Assembly (NCBI GenBank): GCA_964461815.1
Contig: CAYWVF010000003.1
Coordinates: forward strand, 1-64,000
Source of the DNA: JAAZBA01 sp964461815
Lineage (GTDB): Bacteria > Bacillota > Clostridia > Oscillospirales > QAMX01
Direction of reading: 5' to 3'
DNA length: 64,000 nucleotides
The translations under genes were made by a program, and so were the position numbers. Below, piece by piece: positions 26,682-36,168 of this stretch. The notes under the pieces were generated by a model, which was not told the DNA's origin, searched no databases, and was given only the letters and a program-made list of their open reading frames with translations. How positions within the stretch are numbered: the stretch's first letter is position 1; each line of letters begins with the position of its first letter.

Positions 26682-27608
26682 TTGAAGCTCAAGGAAATAG
26701 CCGACGCAGCGGTAAAACAAAAACCAGCTGCAAAACGAATGAAAAGTGCTAGTCAGCATGAAAAGATCGCATCATGGGCATTTATTTCACCAAGCCTTAT
26801 AGGTGTTATGATATTTTTTATACTGCCGTTTATTGTTGTTATATTCTATTCTTTGATAGACAATCCGGTGAATAAGGAGTTTGTATTTCTTGACAACTTT
26901 ATAAACGTTTTCAAGAATACCGCATTCCGAACGGCAGCAAAAAATACAGCACTTTTTTCTGCGATCGCCGTACCGCTGGCTGTAGTATTATCTCTGCTTC
27001 TGGCTATGCTCCTTGACAGTGATATCCCATTCTTAAGTCAATTCCGAACAGCGTTTTTGGCGCCGATGATGGTTCCGGTAGCTTCGGTAGTCCTGATATG
27101 GCAGGTAATATTCCATTTTAACGGTGCTCTGAATATTATAGTGGAGCAGTTCGGCTTTGATAAGATCGACTGGATAAAATCCGAGTATAACCGAATAGTT
27201 GTAGTAGTGCTTTTTTTGTGGAAAAACCTAGGATATAATATGATCCTATTCCTAGCGGCGATCAATAATATCCCGAAAGACCTGCTTGAGGTCTCAACGA
27301 TCGAGGGAGCGGGAGCATTTAAACAGTTTATTTACATAAAGCTGAGATACCTGTCACCTACGATCCTTTTTGTGACGATACTTTCTCTTATCAATTCCTT
27401 TAAGGTGTTTAGAGAAGTATATCTGCTGGCAGGCAGTTATCCGTATGATGGTATATATTTCCTACAGCACTTTATGAATAATACCTTTGAATCATTGGAT
27501 CTTCAGAAGCTCTCAGCTGCGGCTATTATTATGGCAGCAGTAATGATAGTTATTATAGGACTGTTGTTTATAATAGAAAATAATTTCGGAAAGGATGTCG
27601 AAGGTTGA
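26682..27608 (+). CDS. ABC sugar-type permease, MalF/UgpA-like
   Basis: A 308-residue inner-membrane permease with six predicted helices. The EAA loop, which contacts the ATPase, reads EVSTIEGAGAFKQFIYIKL (near residue 205-225). It starts with TTG six bases after the lipoprotein stop, with a weak AGGT site; the next ATG at 26739 has none. It pairs with the following MalG-type permease to form the channel of a carbohydrate importer. No ATPase is encoded in this operon, so an MsmX/MsmK-like shared ATPase elsewhere is likely, as is common in Firmicutes. Confidence 0.87.
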   Translation: MKLKEIADAAVKQKPAAKRMKSASQHEKIASWAFISPSLIGVMIFFILPFIVVIFYSLIDNPVNKEFVFLDNFINVFKNTAFRTAAKNTALFSAIAVPLAVVLSLLLAMLLDSDIPFLSQFRTAFLAPMMVPVASVVLIWQVIFHFNGALNIIVEQFGFDKIDWIKSEYNRIVVVVLFLWKNLGYNMILFLAAINNIPKDLLEVSTIEGAGAFKQFIYIKLRYLSPTILFVTILSLINSFKVFREVYLLAGSYPYDGIYFLQHFMNNTFESLDLQKLSAAAIIMAAVMIVIIGLLFIIENNFGKDVEG

Positions 27609-28495
27609 AAATACGTAAATTTTACAAAAATATCATACGCATGTTTATGACAGCCTTCGCACTCCTGTTTGCTATCCTTTTTTTGATGCCTACGGTTTTG
27701 ACATTCACGAACTCTTTTATGTCATCATCGGAGCTGGCATCCAACTATGGCAAGGTGTTTGAAAGCTTATCCGGTACAAAGACGTATATCGCAGACCAAA
27801 TAACGCTGAAATTTATACCGGATATGGTGTCATTATCCCAATATGAGACAGTTCTCGTAAAGAGCCCTGATTATCTGCTGAAGTTTTGGAACTCGGTAAT
27901 ACTTGTAGTGCCAATAGTCGTATTTCAGCTTGCGGTTGCGATACTTGCATCCTACGGCTTTACGAGAGCTCGCGGCAGATTCAAGGAGATCATATTCTTT
28001 ACATATATAATTCTCATGCTTATGCCGTATCAGGTAACGCTAGTACCTAATTTTCTTGTATCGCAATGGCTGAACATACTGGATACAAGATGGGCAATAA
28101 TTCTACCCGGCATATTCTCTCCGTTCGCCGTATTTATACTCACGAAATACATGCGACGGATACCTGTGGCGATGATAGAGGCTGCAAAGCTCGATGGTGC
28201 AGGAGAATGGAAGGTGTTTACTAAAATATGTATGCCGATGTGCAAGAGCGCACTTTATTCGGTGTCGATATTGGTTTTCATCGACTATTGGAACATGGTA
28301 GAGCAGCCGTTGATACTATTGTCAAATCAGGAGATGCATCCGTTGTCTGTATTTTTGGCACAGATAAATTCAGGAGAGGTAGGTCTCGCATTTGCTGTTG
28401 CAACGATATATATGATACCGACTATTCTGATGTTTTTAAATGGCGAGGAATATCTTATTGAGGGTATTACTTATTCGGGCGGACTTAAAGGATAA
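27605..28495 (+). CDS. ABC sugar-type permease, MalG/UgpE-like
   Basis: A 296-residue permease, second half of the importer channel. It has six predicted helices and an EAA loop, IEAAKLDGAGEWKVFTKICM, near residue 200. It starts with TTG overlapping the previous stop (TTGA), with AAAGGA nine bases upstream. Between the first and second helix is an extracytoplasmic loop of about 80 residues, longer than usual for MalG types, which might contact the large lipoproteins or the HlyD-like protein. The HlyD-like gene follows after 22 bases. Confidence 0.87.
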   Translation: MKIRKFYKNIIRMFMTAFALLFAILFLMPTVLTFTNSFMSSSELASNYGKVFESLSGTKTYIADQITLKFIPDMVSLSQYETVLVKSPDYLLKFWNSVILVVPIVVFQLAVAILASYGFTRARGRFKEIIFFTYIILMLMPYQVTLVPNFLVSQWLNILDTRWAIILPGIFSPFAVFILTKYMRRIPVAMIEAAKLDGAGEWKVFTKICMPMCKSALYSVSILVFIDYWNMVEQPLILLSNQEMHPLSVFLAQINSGEVGLAFAVATIYMIPTILMFLNGEEYLIEGITYSGGLKG

Positions 28496-28517
28496 ATATA
28501 AATAGGAGGAAATATGC

Positions 28518-30605
28518 ATGATAGTCGAAACTAAGAAAAAAAGAGGATGGGTCAAGAACGCAATAATTATCTTTCTTGTTGTGATGCTTATACTCACTTT
28601 CTTTTCAAATACAATAATGAATTATTCGTTGCCGGAGGTCGCAGCACAGTATACCCAGCCGGGAACGATCACAACAAAGGTGCGTGCTACAGCACCGATA
28701 GAGTCTAATCAGACATATGAGGTGTCCATTGATGAATCACGTGTCATCAAATCGGTAAACGTTAAGAACGGAGATACTATCGAAGTAGGGCAGACATTGT
28801 TTACGCTTGAAGATACGGAAAGCACAGAGCTGACACAGGCACAGGAAACACTCGATGAATTGAATCTCGCATATGAGAAAGCACTGCTGTCACTGCTCGA
28901 TCCTAATTATGCTCAGGAGAATCAGACTATCAAGGAATTGAAAGAGGATCTGGATGAAGCAATCGCCGCAAGAGATAAAGTATCAGATAATGAGGCGGTG
29001 CTTAATAATGCAAAGCAGGCTGTAAAGAATGCTCAGAATATTGTTGATAATCTCACGACAAGTGCTGATAATCTTCAAGATCAGCTTACATCGGCAAGTG
29101 ATGACTCATCATATTCATCTCAGCAGTACGCAATTACGGCAGCAGAAAACGCTCTTACGTTAGCCGAACAGCGCAAGTCATCGATCGAATCACAGATATC
29201 GTCCTCAGGCGGATCGGATTCTGAGGTGATTTCTCTTGAACGCAATCTTGAATCTCTTCAGCTTGATCTATCATATCTCCAGAAGGATTACCAGAATGCA
29301 CAGAACGCACAGGGTAATGTTTCATCGCTTTATGCGACATATCAGCAGCTCCTTGCCGCAACAAATAATGCGAAAGCATTACTCGATTCACTTAATGCGT
29401 CGGGAGGTGCAAGTGAAGCGGAGATCAATTCCGCGACGAATGCGTATGAAGCTGCAAAGGCAGCATCCGATTCCGCATATCAGGAATATCAGTCTGCAAG
29501 CTCGAATGTATCGGATCTCACATCTATGCAGCAGCAGATAGATAAAATGAATATGCAGATCAGACAGACTCAGGAGGATCTCGAAAGAGCAAGACAGAAG
29601 CTCAATGCGTCAAGCTCGCTTCAAGCTCAGCTTGCGAGTGCTACAAACGAGGTGGAGAGTGCCAAAACGACACTCCAAAGCGCCAAGAATACTTTGTCAA
29701 ACATAAAAAATCAGACAATAACATCGATAAAGAGCCAGCTCGAGTCTGTAAATGCACAGCTGAAGGCTGCAAATCAAGCTCTTGCGGATGCAAAGGAGAA
29801 GCAGACAGAGGCAGAGCTTGGAAGTACGTTGACTTTAGAGCAGGCAAATGAAAACATAAAGACGATCCAGAGAAGTCTTCAGGATCAGTACATATTACTT
29901 GCCGAAAAGCAGGAGACTGACGGATTGCAGCAGTCACTTGAGGAGCTCGATCTCGATGCCAAACGCAGTGAGATAGAAAAGCAGGAGGAACTTATAGCAA
30001 AGCTTAAGACAAATTCCTCCGAGAAAGAGGTCGTTGCAAAGTACGCAGGTATTATAAACTCTATCGGTGTCGTAGCAGGTGACACAACAAATCCGGGCTC
30101 AGCATTAGGCGTTATAGAAGTTGTTGAAAAGGGATACACAGCACAGATCGCCGTTACGGCAGAGCAGGCAAGACTTATAAAAGCAGGTGATCCTGCCGAG
30201 ATACAGAACCTTTGGTACTCGGATGCAAAGGCAGTAGTCAGTGCAATAAAAAATGATCCGTCGAATCCGGGTAAGAATAAGCTTGTGACACTTACGGTGA
30301 CAGGTGACGTTACGGTAGGTCAGCAGCTGTCCTTCTCGATAGGCGAACGTGGCTCAGAATATGAGACCGTCGTACCAAACAGTGCAGTGCGTGAGGACAA
30401 TAACGGTAAGTTTATTCTTATTGTTGAGTCAAAGAGCAGTCCGCTTGGAACGAGATATACGGCATCAAGAGTAGATGTTCAGGTTTTGGCTTCTGATGAT
30501 AATAATTCTGCTGTAAGCGGTGCGCTTTACGGATATGAGTTTGTTATCACAACATCAAACAAACCTGTTCAGGCCGGTGAACTTGTACGCTTGTCGGAAT
30601 CGTGA
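28518..30605 (+). CDS. HlyD-family adaptor with a very long coiled coil
   Basis: A 695-residue membrane-fusion-type adaptor. One N-terminal membrane helix (about 13-32) is followed by a beta-barrel/lipoyl half-motif (SRVIKSVNVKNGDTIEVGQTLFTL, split here by function), then about 390 residues of Ala/Gln/Ser-rich coiled coil (about 95-490), the return lipoyl half (VAKYAGIINSIGVVAGDTTNPG) and a C-terminal barrel (AGDPAEIQNLWYSD onward). In Gram-negatives such proteins bridge inner and outer membranes; here it would extend through the cell wall. The coiled coil is far longer than the usual 100-200 residues. AGGAGG precedes the ATG at 28518. It sits between ABC import permeases and a half-MacB gene, an unusual setting. 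Confidence 0.82.
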   Translation: MIVETKKKRGWVKNAIIIFLVVMLILTFFSNTIMNYSLPEVAAQYTQPGTITTKVRATAPIESNQTYEVSIDESRVIKSVNVKNGDTIEVGQTLFTLEDTESTELTQAQETLDELNLAYEKALLSLLDPNYAQENQTIKELKEDLDEAIAARDKVSDNEAVLNNAKQAVKNAQNIVDNLTTSADNLQDQLTSASDDSSYSSQQYAITAAENALTLAEQRKSSIESQISSSGGSDSEVISLERNLESLQLDLSYLQKDYQNAQNAQGNVSSLYATYQQLLAATNNAKALLDSLNASGGASEAEINSATNAYEAAKAASDSAYQEYQSASSNVSDLTSMQQQIDKMNMQIRQTQEDLERARQKLNASSSLQAQLASATNEVESAKTTLQSAKNTLSNIKNQTITSIKSQLESVNAQLKAANQALADAKEKQTEAELGSTLTLEQANENIKTIQRSLQDQYILLAEKQETDGLQQSLEELDLDAKRSEIEKQEELIAKLKTNSSEKEVVAKYAGIINSIGVVAGDTTNPGSALGVIEVVEKGYTAQIAVTAEQARLIKAGDPAEIQNLWYSDAKAVVSAIKNDPSNPGKNKLVTLTVTGDVTVGQQLSFSIGERGSEYETVVPNSAVREDNNGKFILIVESKSSPLGTRYTASRVDVQVLASDDNNSAVSGALYGYEFVITTSNKPVQAGELVRLSES

Positions 30606-30612
30606 GGCAGGT

Positions 30613-31719
30613 ATGAGTGAAAAGAAATTTTTTACAAGAGCGAGGATCGTTTATCTATGTGTAAGCGCCGTAACTCTGCTGATAGCGGCTATCATGTTTA
30701 TAAGCATTCGTATGCAAAGTGATACGCTTCAGTCACAGCTTGCGGCTGAACGCTGGTCTACCGACGGAACGCCATTTGCTCAAGTTTCGGCATTTATATC
30801 TGAAGACGGAGGATTGAATGACGATTCGATTCTGCAAGTTGAATCGAATATAGAAGCGAAGATCAAGGAAGCATCACTGATGTCGGATGATGAAAATGTT
30901 CGCTCCTGGATATATGCATACAGTATGCAGTCGAGTATGCATATATCTACAGACAGAGCAAGTGTGAATGCAAATGTAACAGCTGTCGGTGGTGAATACT
31001 TTATGTTTCACCCTCTAAAGCTCTTGTCAGGCTACTATTTTACAGGTACGGACTTGAGTTATGACAGGATAGTGATAGACGAGGATCTTGCATGGCAGCT
31101 GTTTGGATCATTCGATGTTGATGGTATGGAGGTCACGATAAACGAAAAGCCATATATTATCGCAGCCGTAATAAAAAAGGAAAGCGATAGTGCAAGCTTG
31201 TCAATGTATGGTGAATCACCGAGAGCATACGTTTCATACATTGCGATGAATGAGATCTCAGGCTCATCTAACAGTATAACGTGCTTTGAAGCTGTATTGC
31301 CGGATCCTATATCGAATTTCGCATACAATATTATCAGCGAAAGCATGGGCGTGAGCAGTGAACATGTCGAGATAAAGGAAAATTCGTCAAGATTTAAGAT
31401 CAGTTCGCTTGTCAACAATATGAAGTCGCTTACAAGACTCTCAGTGCGGCAAAATGCGATAGTCATGCCGTTTTGGGAAAATGCGGCACGCATAATCGAG
31501 ATAAGACTGACGATAATGCTGTTTTTTGCCTTTGTACTTCTAATACCTTCGGTAAGCTTTATTGTCTTCGTTGCCGTTTCTCTTTGGAGAAGAAGAACCT
31601 GGAGCTTAGGTGATCTGAAAAGAAGACTGGCGGATTATTTAGAGGAACAAAGTATAAAAAGATATGAAAAAAAGCAACAAGTTAAGGAGAAAGGGGATAA
31701 ATCAAATGAAACTACGTAG
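30613..31719 (+). CDS. MacB-like periplasmic-core protein lacking the C-terminal membrane bundle
   Basis: A 368-residue protein with an N-terminal membrane helix (about 12-31), an extracytoplasmic domain of about 270 residues resembling the MacB periplasmic core (SLMSDDENVRSW, NANVTAVGGEYF, GYYFTGTDLSYDRIVIDEDLAWQLFG, TINEKPYIIAAVI), one further helix (about 300-325) and a basic cytoplasmic tail (RRRTWSLGDLKRR). Full MacB/FtsX permeases have three C-terminal helices; two are missing here, and no ATPase accompanies it. It starts seven bases after the HlyD stop at an ATG with GAGGCAGGT upstream. Its end overlaps the next lipoprotein gene by 14 bases. Probably an HlyD partner; the MacB link rests on pattern only. 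Confidence 0.62.
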   Translation: MSEKKFFTRARIVYLCVSAVTLLIAAIMFISIRMQSDTLQSQLAAERWSTDGTPFAQVSAFISEDGGLNDDSILQVESNIEAKIKEASLMSDDENVRSWIYAYSMQSSMHISTDRASVNANVTAVGGEYFMFHPLKLLSGYYFTGTDLSYDRIVIDEDLAWQLFGSFDVDGMEVTINEKPYIIAAVIKKESDSASLSMYGESPRAYVSYIAMNEISGSSNSITCFEAVLPDPISNFAYNIISESMGVSSEHVEIKENSSRFKISSLVNNMKSLTRLSVRQNAIVMPFWENAARIIEIRLTIMLFFAFVLLIPSVSFIVFVAVSLWRRRTWSLGDLKRRLADYLEEQSIKRYEKKQQVKEKGDKSNETT

Positions 31720-34012
31720 GATAATGGCTATAATAATTGCTGTATCGCTTATTTTGACTTTGTTTGCGGGCTGTAGTAATAATACCGCAAGCACAGATGG
31801 CACAACATCAAGCTCATCGTCAAGTAAGTCGGACAGTAAGAACAACAATACCACGACAATTAAGAATGTATTTAAGGCAGAGTACATTCCTGTTGACAGC
31901 TCTTTGTCTGATGTATACAACATAGTATATTATGATGGCAAGTTCTATTTCAGCGGATATATTTTAGATCCGACTGATGGTGCATACAAATATTCCTTGA
32001 TGGAAATAGGTCTTGACGGTACAGGATTAAAAAAGCTGCCTATTGATATCTCTTCGGATAATATGAATATAAACGACTTCATAGTAAATGAAGACGGAAA
32101 TCTTGTGTTCTGTGCGACTGAGTATTCATATACTGAGGAATCACACGAAGAGAACATATACCTAAAGATCATAGACCGTGAAGGAAATGTGTTAAAAGAC
32201 ATCGATGCCAATACGTTAAAGCCGGATGACACAGAAGCATATTTCTATATAAATAATATTGCTAGCGACAAGGAAGGAAATATTTATTTAAATACGGGAA
32301 ACAGTCTCATCGTGCTTGACAGCAACGGTACAAAGCTGTTCGATATCGAGTCAACAAACTACATCGGCAATTTGTATAAAATAAAAGACGGTTCTGTCAT
32401 AATCTCGTCCTATGCCGATAACGGAATGAAATTCTTCCGTATCGATACGGCAGCAAAGGGTATAGGCGAAGAGTTGAGCGCTGAAAACCTTAATTACAAT
32501 TATTCCATAATGGACGGCTCCGAGAAGTATGACTTGTACATGTCGAACTCAACATCAGTGTATGGATTTAATTTTGCCGACGGAAACATAGTTGAGCTTA
32601 TAAACTGGATCGATTCCGATATAGATACTGACACAATAAATATGACGATACCGCTCCCGGACGGACGATTTACCTGCTATAGCTATGATTGGGAAACGTC
32701 ACAGGCTGAGCTTATTATGCTGACGGAAGTCTCGGCAGAGGAAATACCGGAACGTACTATAATCACACTTTCAACGCCTTATCTCGACTATGAGATACGT
32801 AAGGCTGTTATTAGCTTTAATAAAACAAACGAGAAGTATAGGGTCAAGATAAACGACTATTCCTCATATGCAACATACGAGGACTATAACGCAGGTACGA
32901 CAAGATTTAATACGGATCTCATCTCTGGTAATATCCCGGATATCATAGTGACGGATAGCAGTGGAAATCTTGATAACTATATTGCAAAGGGCATACTTCT
33001 TGATTTGTATACTCTGCTCGAAGCCGACGAGGATTATTCAAAGGAAGATTTTGTACAGAGCTTACTTAAGGCATGCGAAACCGACGGAAAGATGTATTTC
33101 TTTACTCCGGCATTCGGTATAAGCACTTATGTTGCAAAAACCTCTCTTGTAGGTGAAGAATTAGGCTGGACGATGGACGATCTCAATGCATTGATGAAAA
33201 AAATGCCTGATGCCAAAATCTTTAGCGAATCGACAAAATCAGGTATATTGTCTGAAAGCATAAGAACTTCCATTGAGCAGTTTGTCGATATGGAGACCGG
33301 TAAGTGCTCGTTTAATACGCAGGGCTTCATTGATCTTCTCGAGTTCTGCAATACATTCCCTGACGAAATAAACTACGATGAAATGTACGGTGAGGATTTT
33401 GACTGGGAAGAATACTATACGTATTCTGAAACAATGTACCGAGATGACAAGGTACTGCTCATGAATACATATGTATCTGATTTTGATTTGATCAGAAATA
33501 TAGAAAAAGCGCAGTTTGGAGAGCCTGTAACATTTGTAGGCTTCCCGGCATCGAATGAAAAGGGTTCTGTATTCAGCCCGAGCCAAAAGTTCGCAATAAC
33601 CGCAAAGTCCAAAAACATTGAGGGCGCATGGGAGTTTATAAAATACTTCATGACTGATGAGTATCAGTATAATGAATATTTGTTCCCTGCAAGGATCGAT
33701 ATACTTAATAAAAAAGCTGAGGAAGCTATGATCCCGGATACGTATGAGAACGACGAAGGCGAGATCGTTGAAATGGAAAACATATATTACCTATCAACAG
33801 GTGAGATCAATGTAGGTTACCCGGACCAGGCGGATATCGATAAGACAATGGAACTTATTAATTCCGTAACATCATTCATCAACTTAGATGAGAAGCTCAT
33901 AAGTATAATTCAAGAGGAAGCCGGAGCATATTTTTCCGGACAGAAGACAGCCTCGGCAGTTGCAGATCTTATACAGAATAAGGCAAGCATTTATATCGCC
34001 GAAAGCAGATAA
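31706..34012 (+). CDS. Lipoprotein: propeller-like domain fused to a solute-binding domain (copy 2)
   Basis: A 768-residue paralogue of the first gene of the operon, with the same order: signal peptide with lipobox LFAGC, a Ser/Thr/Asn-rich linker, a propeller-like region (about 55-355; YYDGKFYFSGY, DKEGNIYLNTGN) and a solute-binding domain (VISFNKTNEKYRVKI, DLISGNIPDIIV, NIEGAWEFIKYFM). The ATG at 31706 is preceded by AAGGAGAAAGGGG; an upstream ATG at 31664 would add 14 charged residues ahead of the signal peptide and is rejected. Two such lipoproteins flank one permease pair, so they may present different ligands to the same channel or form a dimer. Confidence 0.83.
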   Translation: MKLRRIMAIIIAVSLILTLFAGCSNNTASTDGTTSSSSSSKSDSKNNNTTTIKNVFKAEYIPVDSSLSDVYNIVYYDGKFYFSGYILDPTDGAYKYSLMEIGLDGTGLKKLPIDISSDNMNINDFIVNEDGNLVFCATEYSYTEESHEENIYLKIIDREGNVLKDIDANTLKPDDTEAYFYINNIASDKEGNIYLNTGNSLIVLDSNGTKLFDIESTNYIGNLYKIKDGSVIISSYADNGMKFFRIDTAAKGIGEELSAENLNYNYSIMDGSEKYDLYMSNSTSVYGFNFADGNIVELINWIDSDIDTDTINMTIPLPDGRFTCYSYDWETSQAELIMLTEVSAEEIPERTIITLSTPYLDYEIRKAVISFNKTNEKYRVKINDYSSYATYEDYNAGTTRFNTDLISGNIPDIIVTDSSGNLDNYIAKGILLDLYTLLEADEDYSKEDFVQSLLKACETDGKMYFFTPAFGISTYVAKTSLVGEELGWTMDDLNALMKKMPDAKIFSESTKSGILSESIRTSIEQFVDMETGKCSFNTQGFIDLLEFCNTFPDEINYDEMYGEDFDWEEYYTYSETMYRDDKVLLMNTYVSDFDLIRNIEKAQFGEPVTFVGFPASNEKGSVFSPSQKFAITAKSKNIEGAWEFIKYFMTDEYQYNEYLFPARIDILNKKAEEAMIPDTYENDEGEIVEMENIYYLSTGEINVGYPDQADIDKTMELINSVTSFINLDEKLISIIQEEAGAYFSGQKTASAVADLIQNKASIYIAESR

Positions 34013-34018
34013 AAAATC

Positions 34019-34060
34019 AGCATCGTGTAAGCTCGTCTTACACGATGCTTTATTATATTT
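34019..34060 (+). terminator. Terminator of the lipoprotein/HlyD operon
   Basis: A perfect 13-bp stem AGCATCGTGTAAG / CTTACACGATGCT with loop CTCGT is followed by TTATTATATTTTT. It closes the six-gene operon. Confidence 0.88.
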
Positions 34061-34071
34061 TTAAGATGTTA

Positions 34072-34100
34072 TTGCAATAAATATGCATTAGTGATATAAT
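34072..34100 (+). promoter_or_regulatory. Sigma-A promoter of the glutaminase-like/hydratase/ruvX operon
   Basis: TTGCAA (34072-34077), 17 bases, TATAAT (34095-34100), 58 bases before the ATG at 34159. Confidence 0.72.
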
Positions 34101-34158
34101 AATATGTGCAGTTATGCAATGTAATTAAGAGTATTCTATCTGTCAGGAGGAGCCTTTC

Positions 34159-36141
34159 ATGATTATTAAAAAACACGTAGCATCTGTTCCGCTAATAACT
34201 TGTGACCCATATTTTTCTGTGTGGTCTGATGCAGATAAGCTGAACGAGAAAGACACTGTACACTGGACAAGCAGGACACAGCCTTTAAAAGGATTTATCG
34301 ATATTGACGGCAATAAATATAATTTCATGGGTATATCCGATCTGGATAATGCTACACAGATATCGCTGGATATTACACCGACATCTACGACGTATGTATT
34401 CGAAGCTGCTAATGTCAGATTTTCAGTCAGGTTTACAAGCCCTCTCTTACTGAGCGAGCCGATGCTTGTATCACGACCTGTAGCATATGTAGATTTTTCT
34501 GCCGATAGCCTTGATAATAAGGAGCACAGCATTGAGATCACAATAACGGCGGATGAAAATCATTGCCATGTAGAGGATGAAGCGTGTGATATGGCAGATG
34601 GCGTATATATGCGTGACGGCTTTAGTGCAGCATGGATGGGAAAAATAGCTCAGACTCCGCTCGGACATTCAGCCGATCTTATCACAATAGATTGGGGATA
34701 TATGTATATCGCCGCACCGACATCCCACGGGAAGGTATGGAGCAACGTAGCAGACAGGTGCTCGATAAGCGCTTCGGTAAGCTTTTCCACATCGGATGCA
34801 GAGGGTTCGTATATGCTTGTTGCATATGATGATATTGCTTCGATAAATTATTTTGGAAGCATAAAGAAAGCGTATTGGGCAAAGGATGGAAAATCTATTA
34901 TCGATGCTATAGCAGATGCTGTAAGAGAGCATGGATCACTGCTCCTCAGGTGCGATCTGCTTGATGAAACGCTTATGCGTAAGGCAACTAATCTGGCAGG
35001 CGAGGATTATGCACTGCTTTGTGCGCTTGCATATCGTCAGTCGATAGCTGCTCATAAGCTTATTGCGGATGAGAATGGTGATATCATCTTCCTGTCTAAG
35101 GAGAATAACTCAAACGGCTGCATAGGTACTGTAGATGTAAGCTATCCATCTGTTCCGTTGTATCTTCTTTACAATACCGAATATGTTAAAGGTATGATGC
35201 GTCCGGTATTTAAATTCGCATCTATGCCTGTTTGGAAATATGACTTTGCACCTCATGATGTGGGCAGATATCCATACGCAACAGGTCAGGTGTATGCTAC
35301 CAAGCTTCGCAGACATACAAGCGAGGGAACATTTGAATTCCAGGATAACGCTGTTTATCCACCGTGCTATATTATGGGCAGTGAGGATGACGTCTTTGAT
35401 TTTAATTATCAAATGCCTGTAGAAGAGTGCGGAAATATGCTTGTTATGTGTGCAGCAGTCGCAATAAAGGACGGGAATGCAGCTTTTTCTGAAAAATATC
35501 TCGATATTCTTCAAAAATGGGCATGCTACCTCATAAAATACGGTGAGGATCCCGGAAATCAGCTTTGCACAGATGATTTTGCCGGACATCTTGCGCATAA
35601 TGCTAACCTTGCGGCTAAAGCAATAATGGGAATTGCAGCTTATGGAATCATACTCAATATGCTTGGACGCGAAACAGAAGCGAAAATGTATTCCGATAAG
35701 GCAGCTCTTCTTGCTGCAAAGTGGGAAGAACGCGCAGGTGCAGGCGACCATACAGTGCTGGCTTTCGGTGATACAGATACATGGAGCTTAAAATACAATA
35801 CAGTATGGGATCTGTTTTTCGATACGGAAATATTCTCGGATGATTTCTTTATGAACGAGATACAGTGGTACATCAAATCTTCAAATGAGTACGGAGTACC
35901 GCTTGACAGCAGAAAGGCATATACAAAGTCTGACTGGATACTTTGGTGTGCAGCCTTTGCCGCAAGCAGAGAGGAACGTGAGGCCCTTATTTCACCGGTC
36001 GCAAAGTTCGTACAGGAAACGCCTGACCGTATGCCGTTCAGCGACTGGTATGACACAGAAAATGCCATACACTATCACTTCAGAAACAGAACTGTTCAGG
36101 GCGGTATATTTATGCCGTTGCTTATAGATGAAAATGTATAA
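34159..36141 (+). CDS. Glutaminase A-like protein (DUF4964/DUF5127/DUF4965/DUF1793)
   Basis: A 660-residue protein with the domain order of fungal-type glutaminase A relatives: an N-terminal segment with PLITCDPYFSVWSDADKL (DUF4964), a beta-rich domain (DUF5127, about 75-290), a central domain (DUF4965, about 300-470) and a six-hairpin helical C-terminus (DUF1793, about 480-655) with TQ/DTDTWSLKYNTVWD and TKSDWILWCAA. Relatives are usually secreted; this one has no signal peptide. Glutaminase activity is proven for few members, and the fold also resembles glycoside hydrolases, so sugar substrates are possible. AGGAGG precedes the ATG. The hydratase gene follows after 27 bases. Confidence 0.78.
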   Translation: MIIKKHVASVPLITCDPYFSVWSDADKLNEKDTVHWTSRTQPLKGFIDIDGNKYNFMGISDLDNATQISLDITPTSTTYVFEAANVRFSVRFTSPLLLSEPMLVSRPVAYVDFSADSLDNKEHSIEITITADENHCHVEDEACDMADGVYMRDGFSAAWMGKIAQTPLGHSADLITIDWGYMYIAAPTSHGKVWSNVADRCSISASVSFSTSDAEGSYMLVAYDDIASINYFGSIKKAYWAKDGKSIIDAIADAVREHGSLLLRCDLLDETLMRKATNLAGEDYALLCALAYRQSIAAHKLIADENGDIIFLSKENNSNGCIGTVDVSYPSVPLYLLYNTEYVKGMMRPVFKFASMPVWKYDFAPHDVGRYPYATGQVYATKLRRHTSEGTFEFQDNAVYPPCYIMGSEDDVFDFNYQMPVEECGNMLVMCAAVAIKDGNAAFSEKYLDILQKWACYLIKYGEDPGNQLCTDDFAGHLAHNANLAAKAIMGIAAYGIILNMLGRETEAKMYSDKAALLAAKWEERAGAGDHTVLAFGDTDTWSLKYNTVWDLFFDTEIFSDDFFMNEIQWYIKSSNEYGVPLDSRKAYTKSDWILWCAAFAASREEREALISPVAKFVQETPDRMPFSDWYDTENAIHYHFRNRTVQGGIFMPLLIDENV

Positions 36142-36168
36142 TTCTTTTGATAAACAGAGGTCCGCAAA

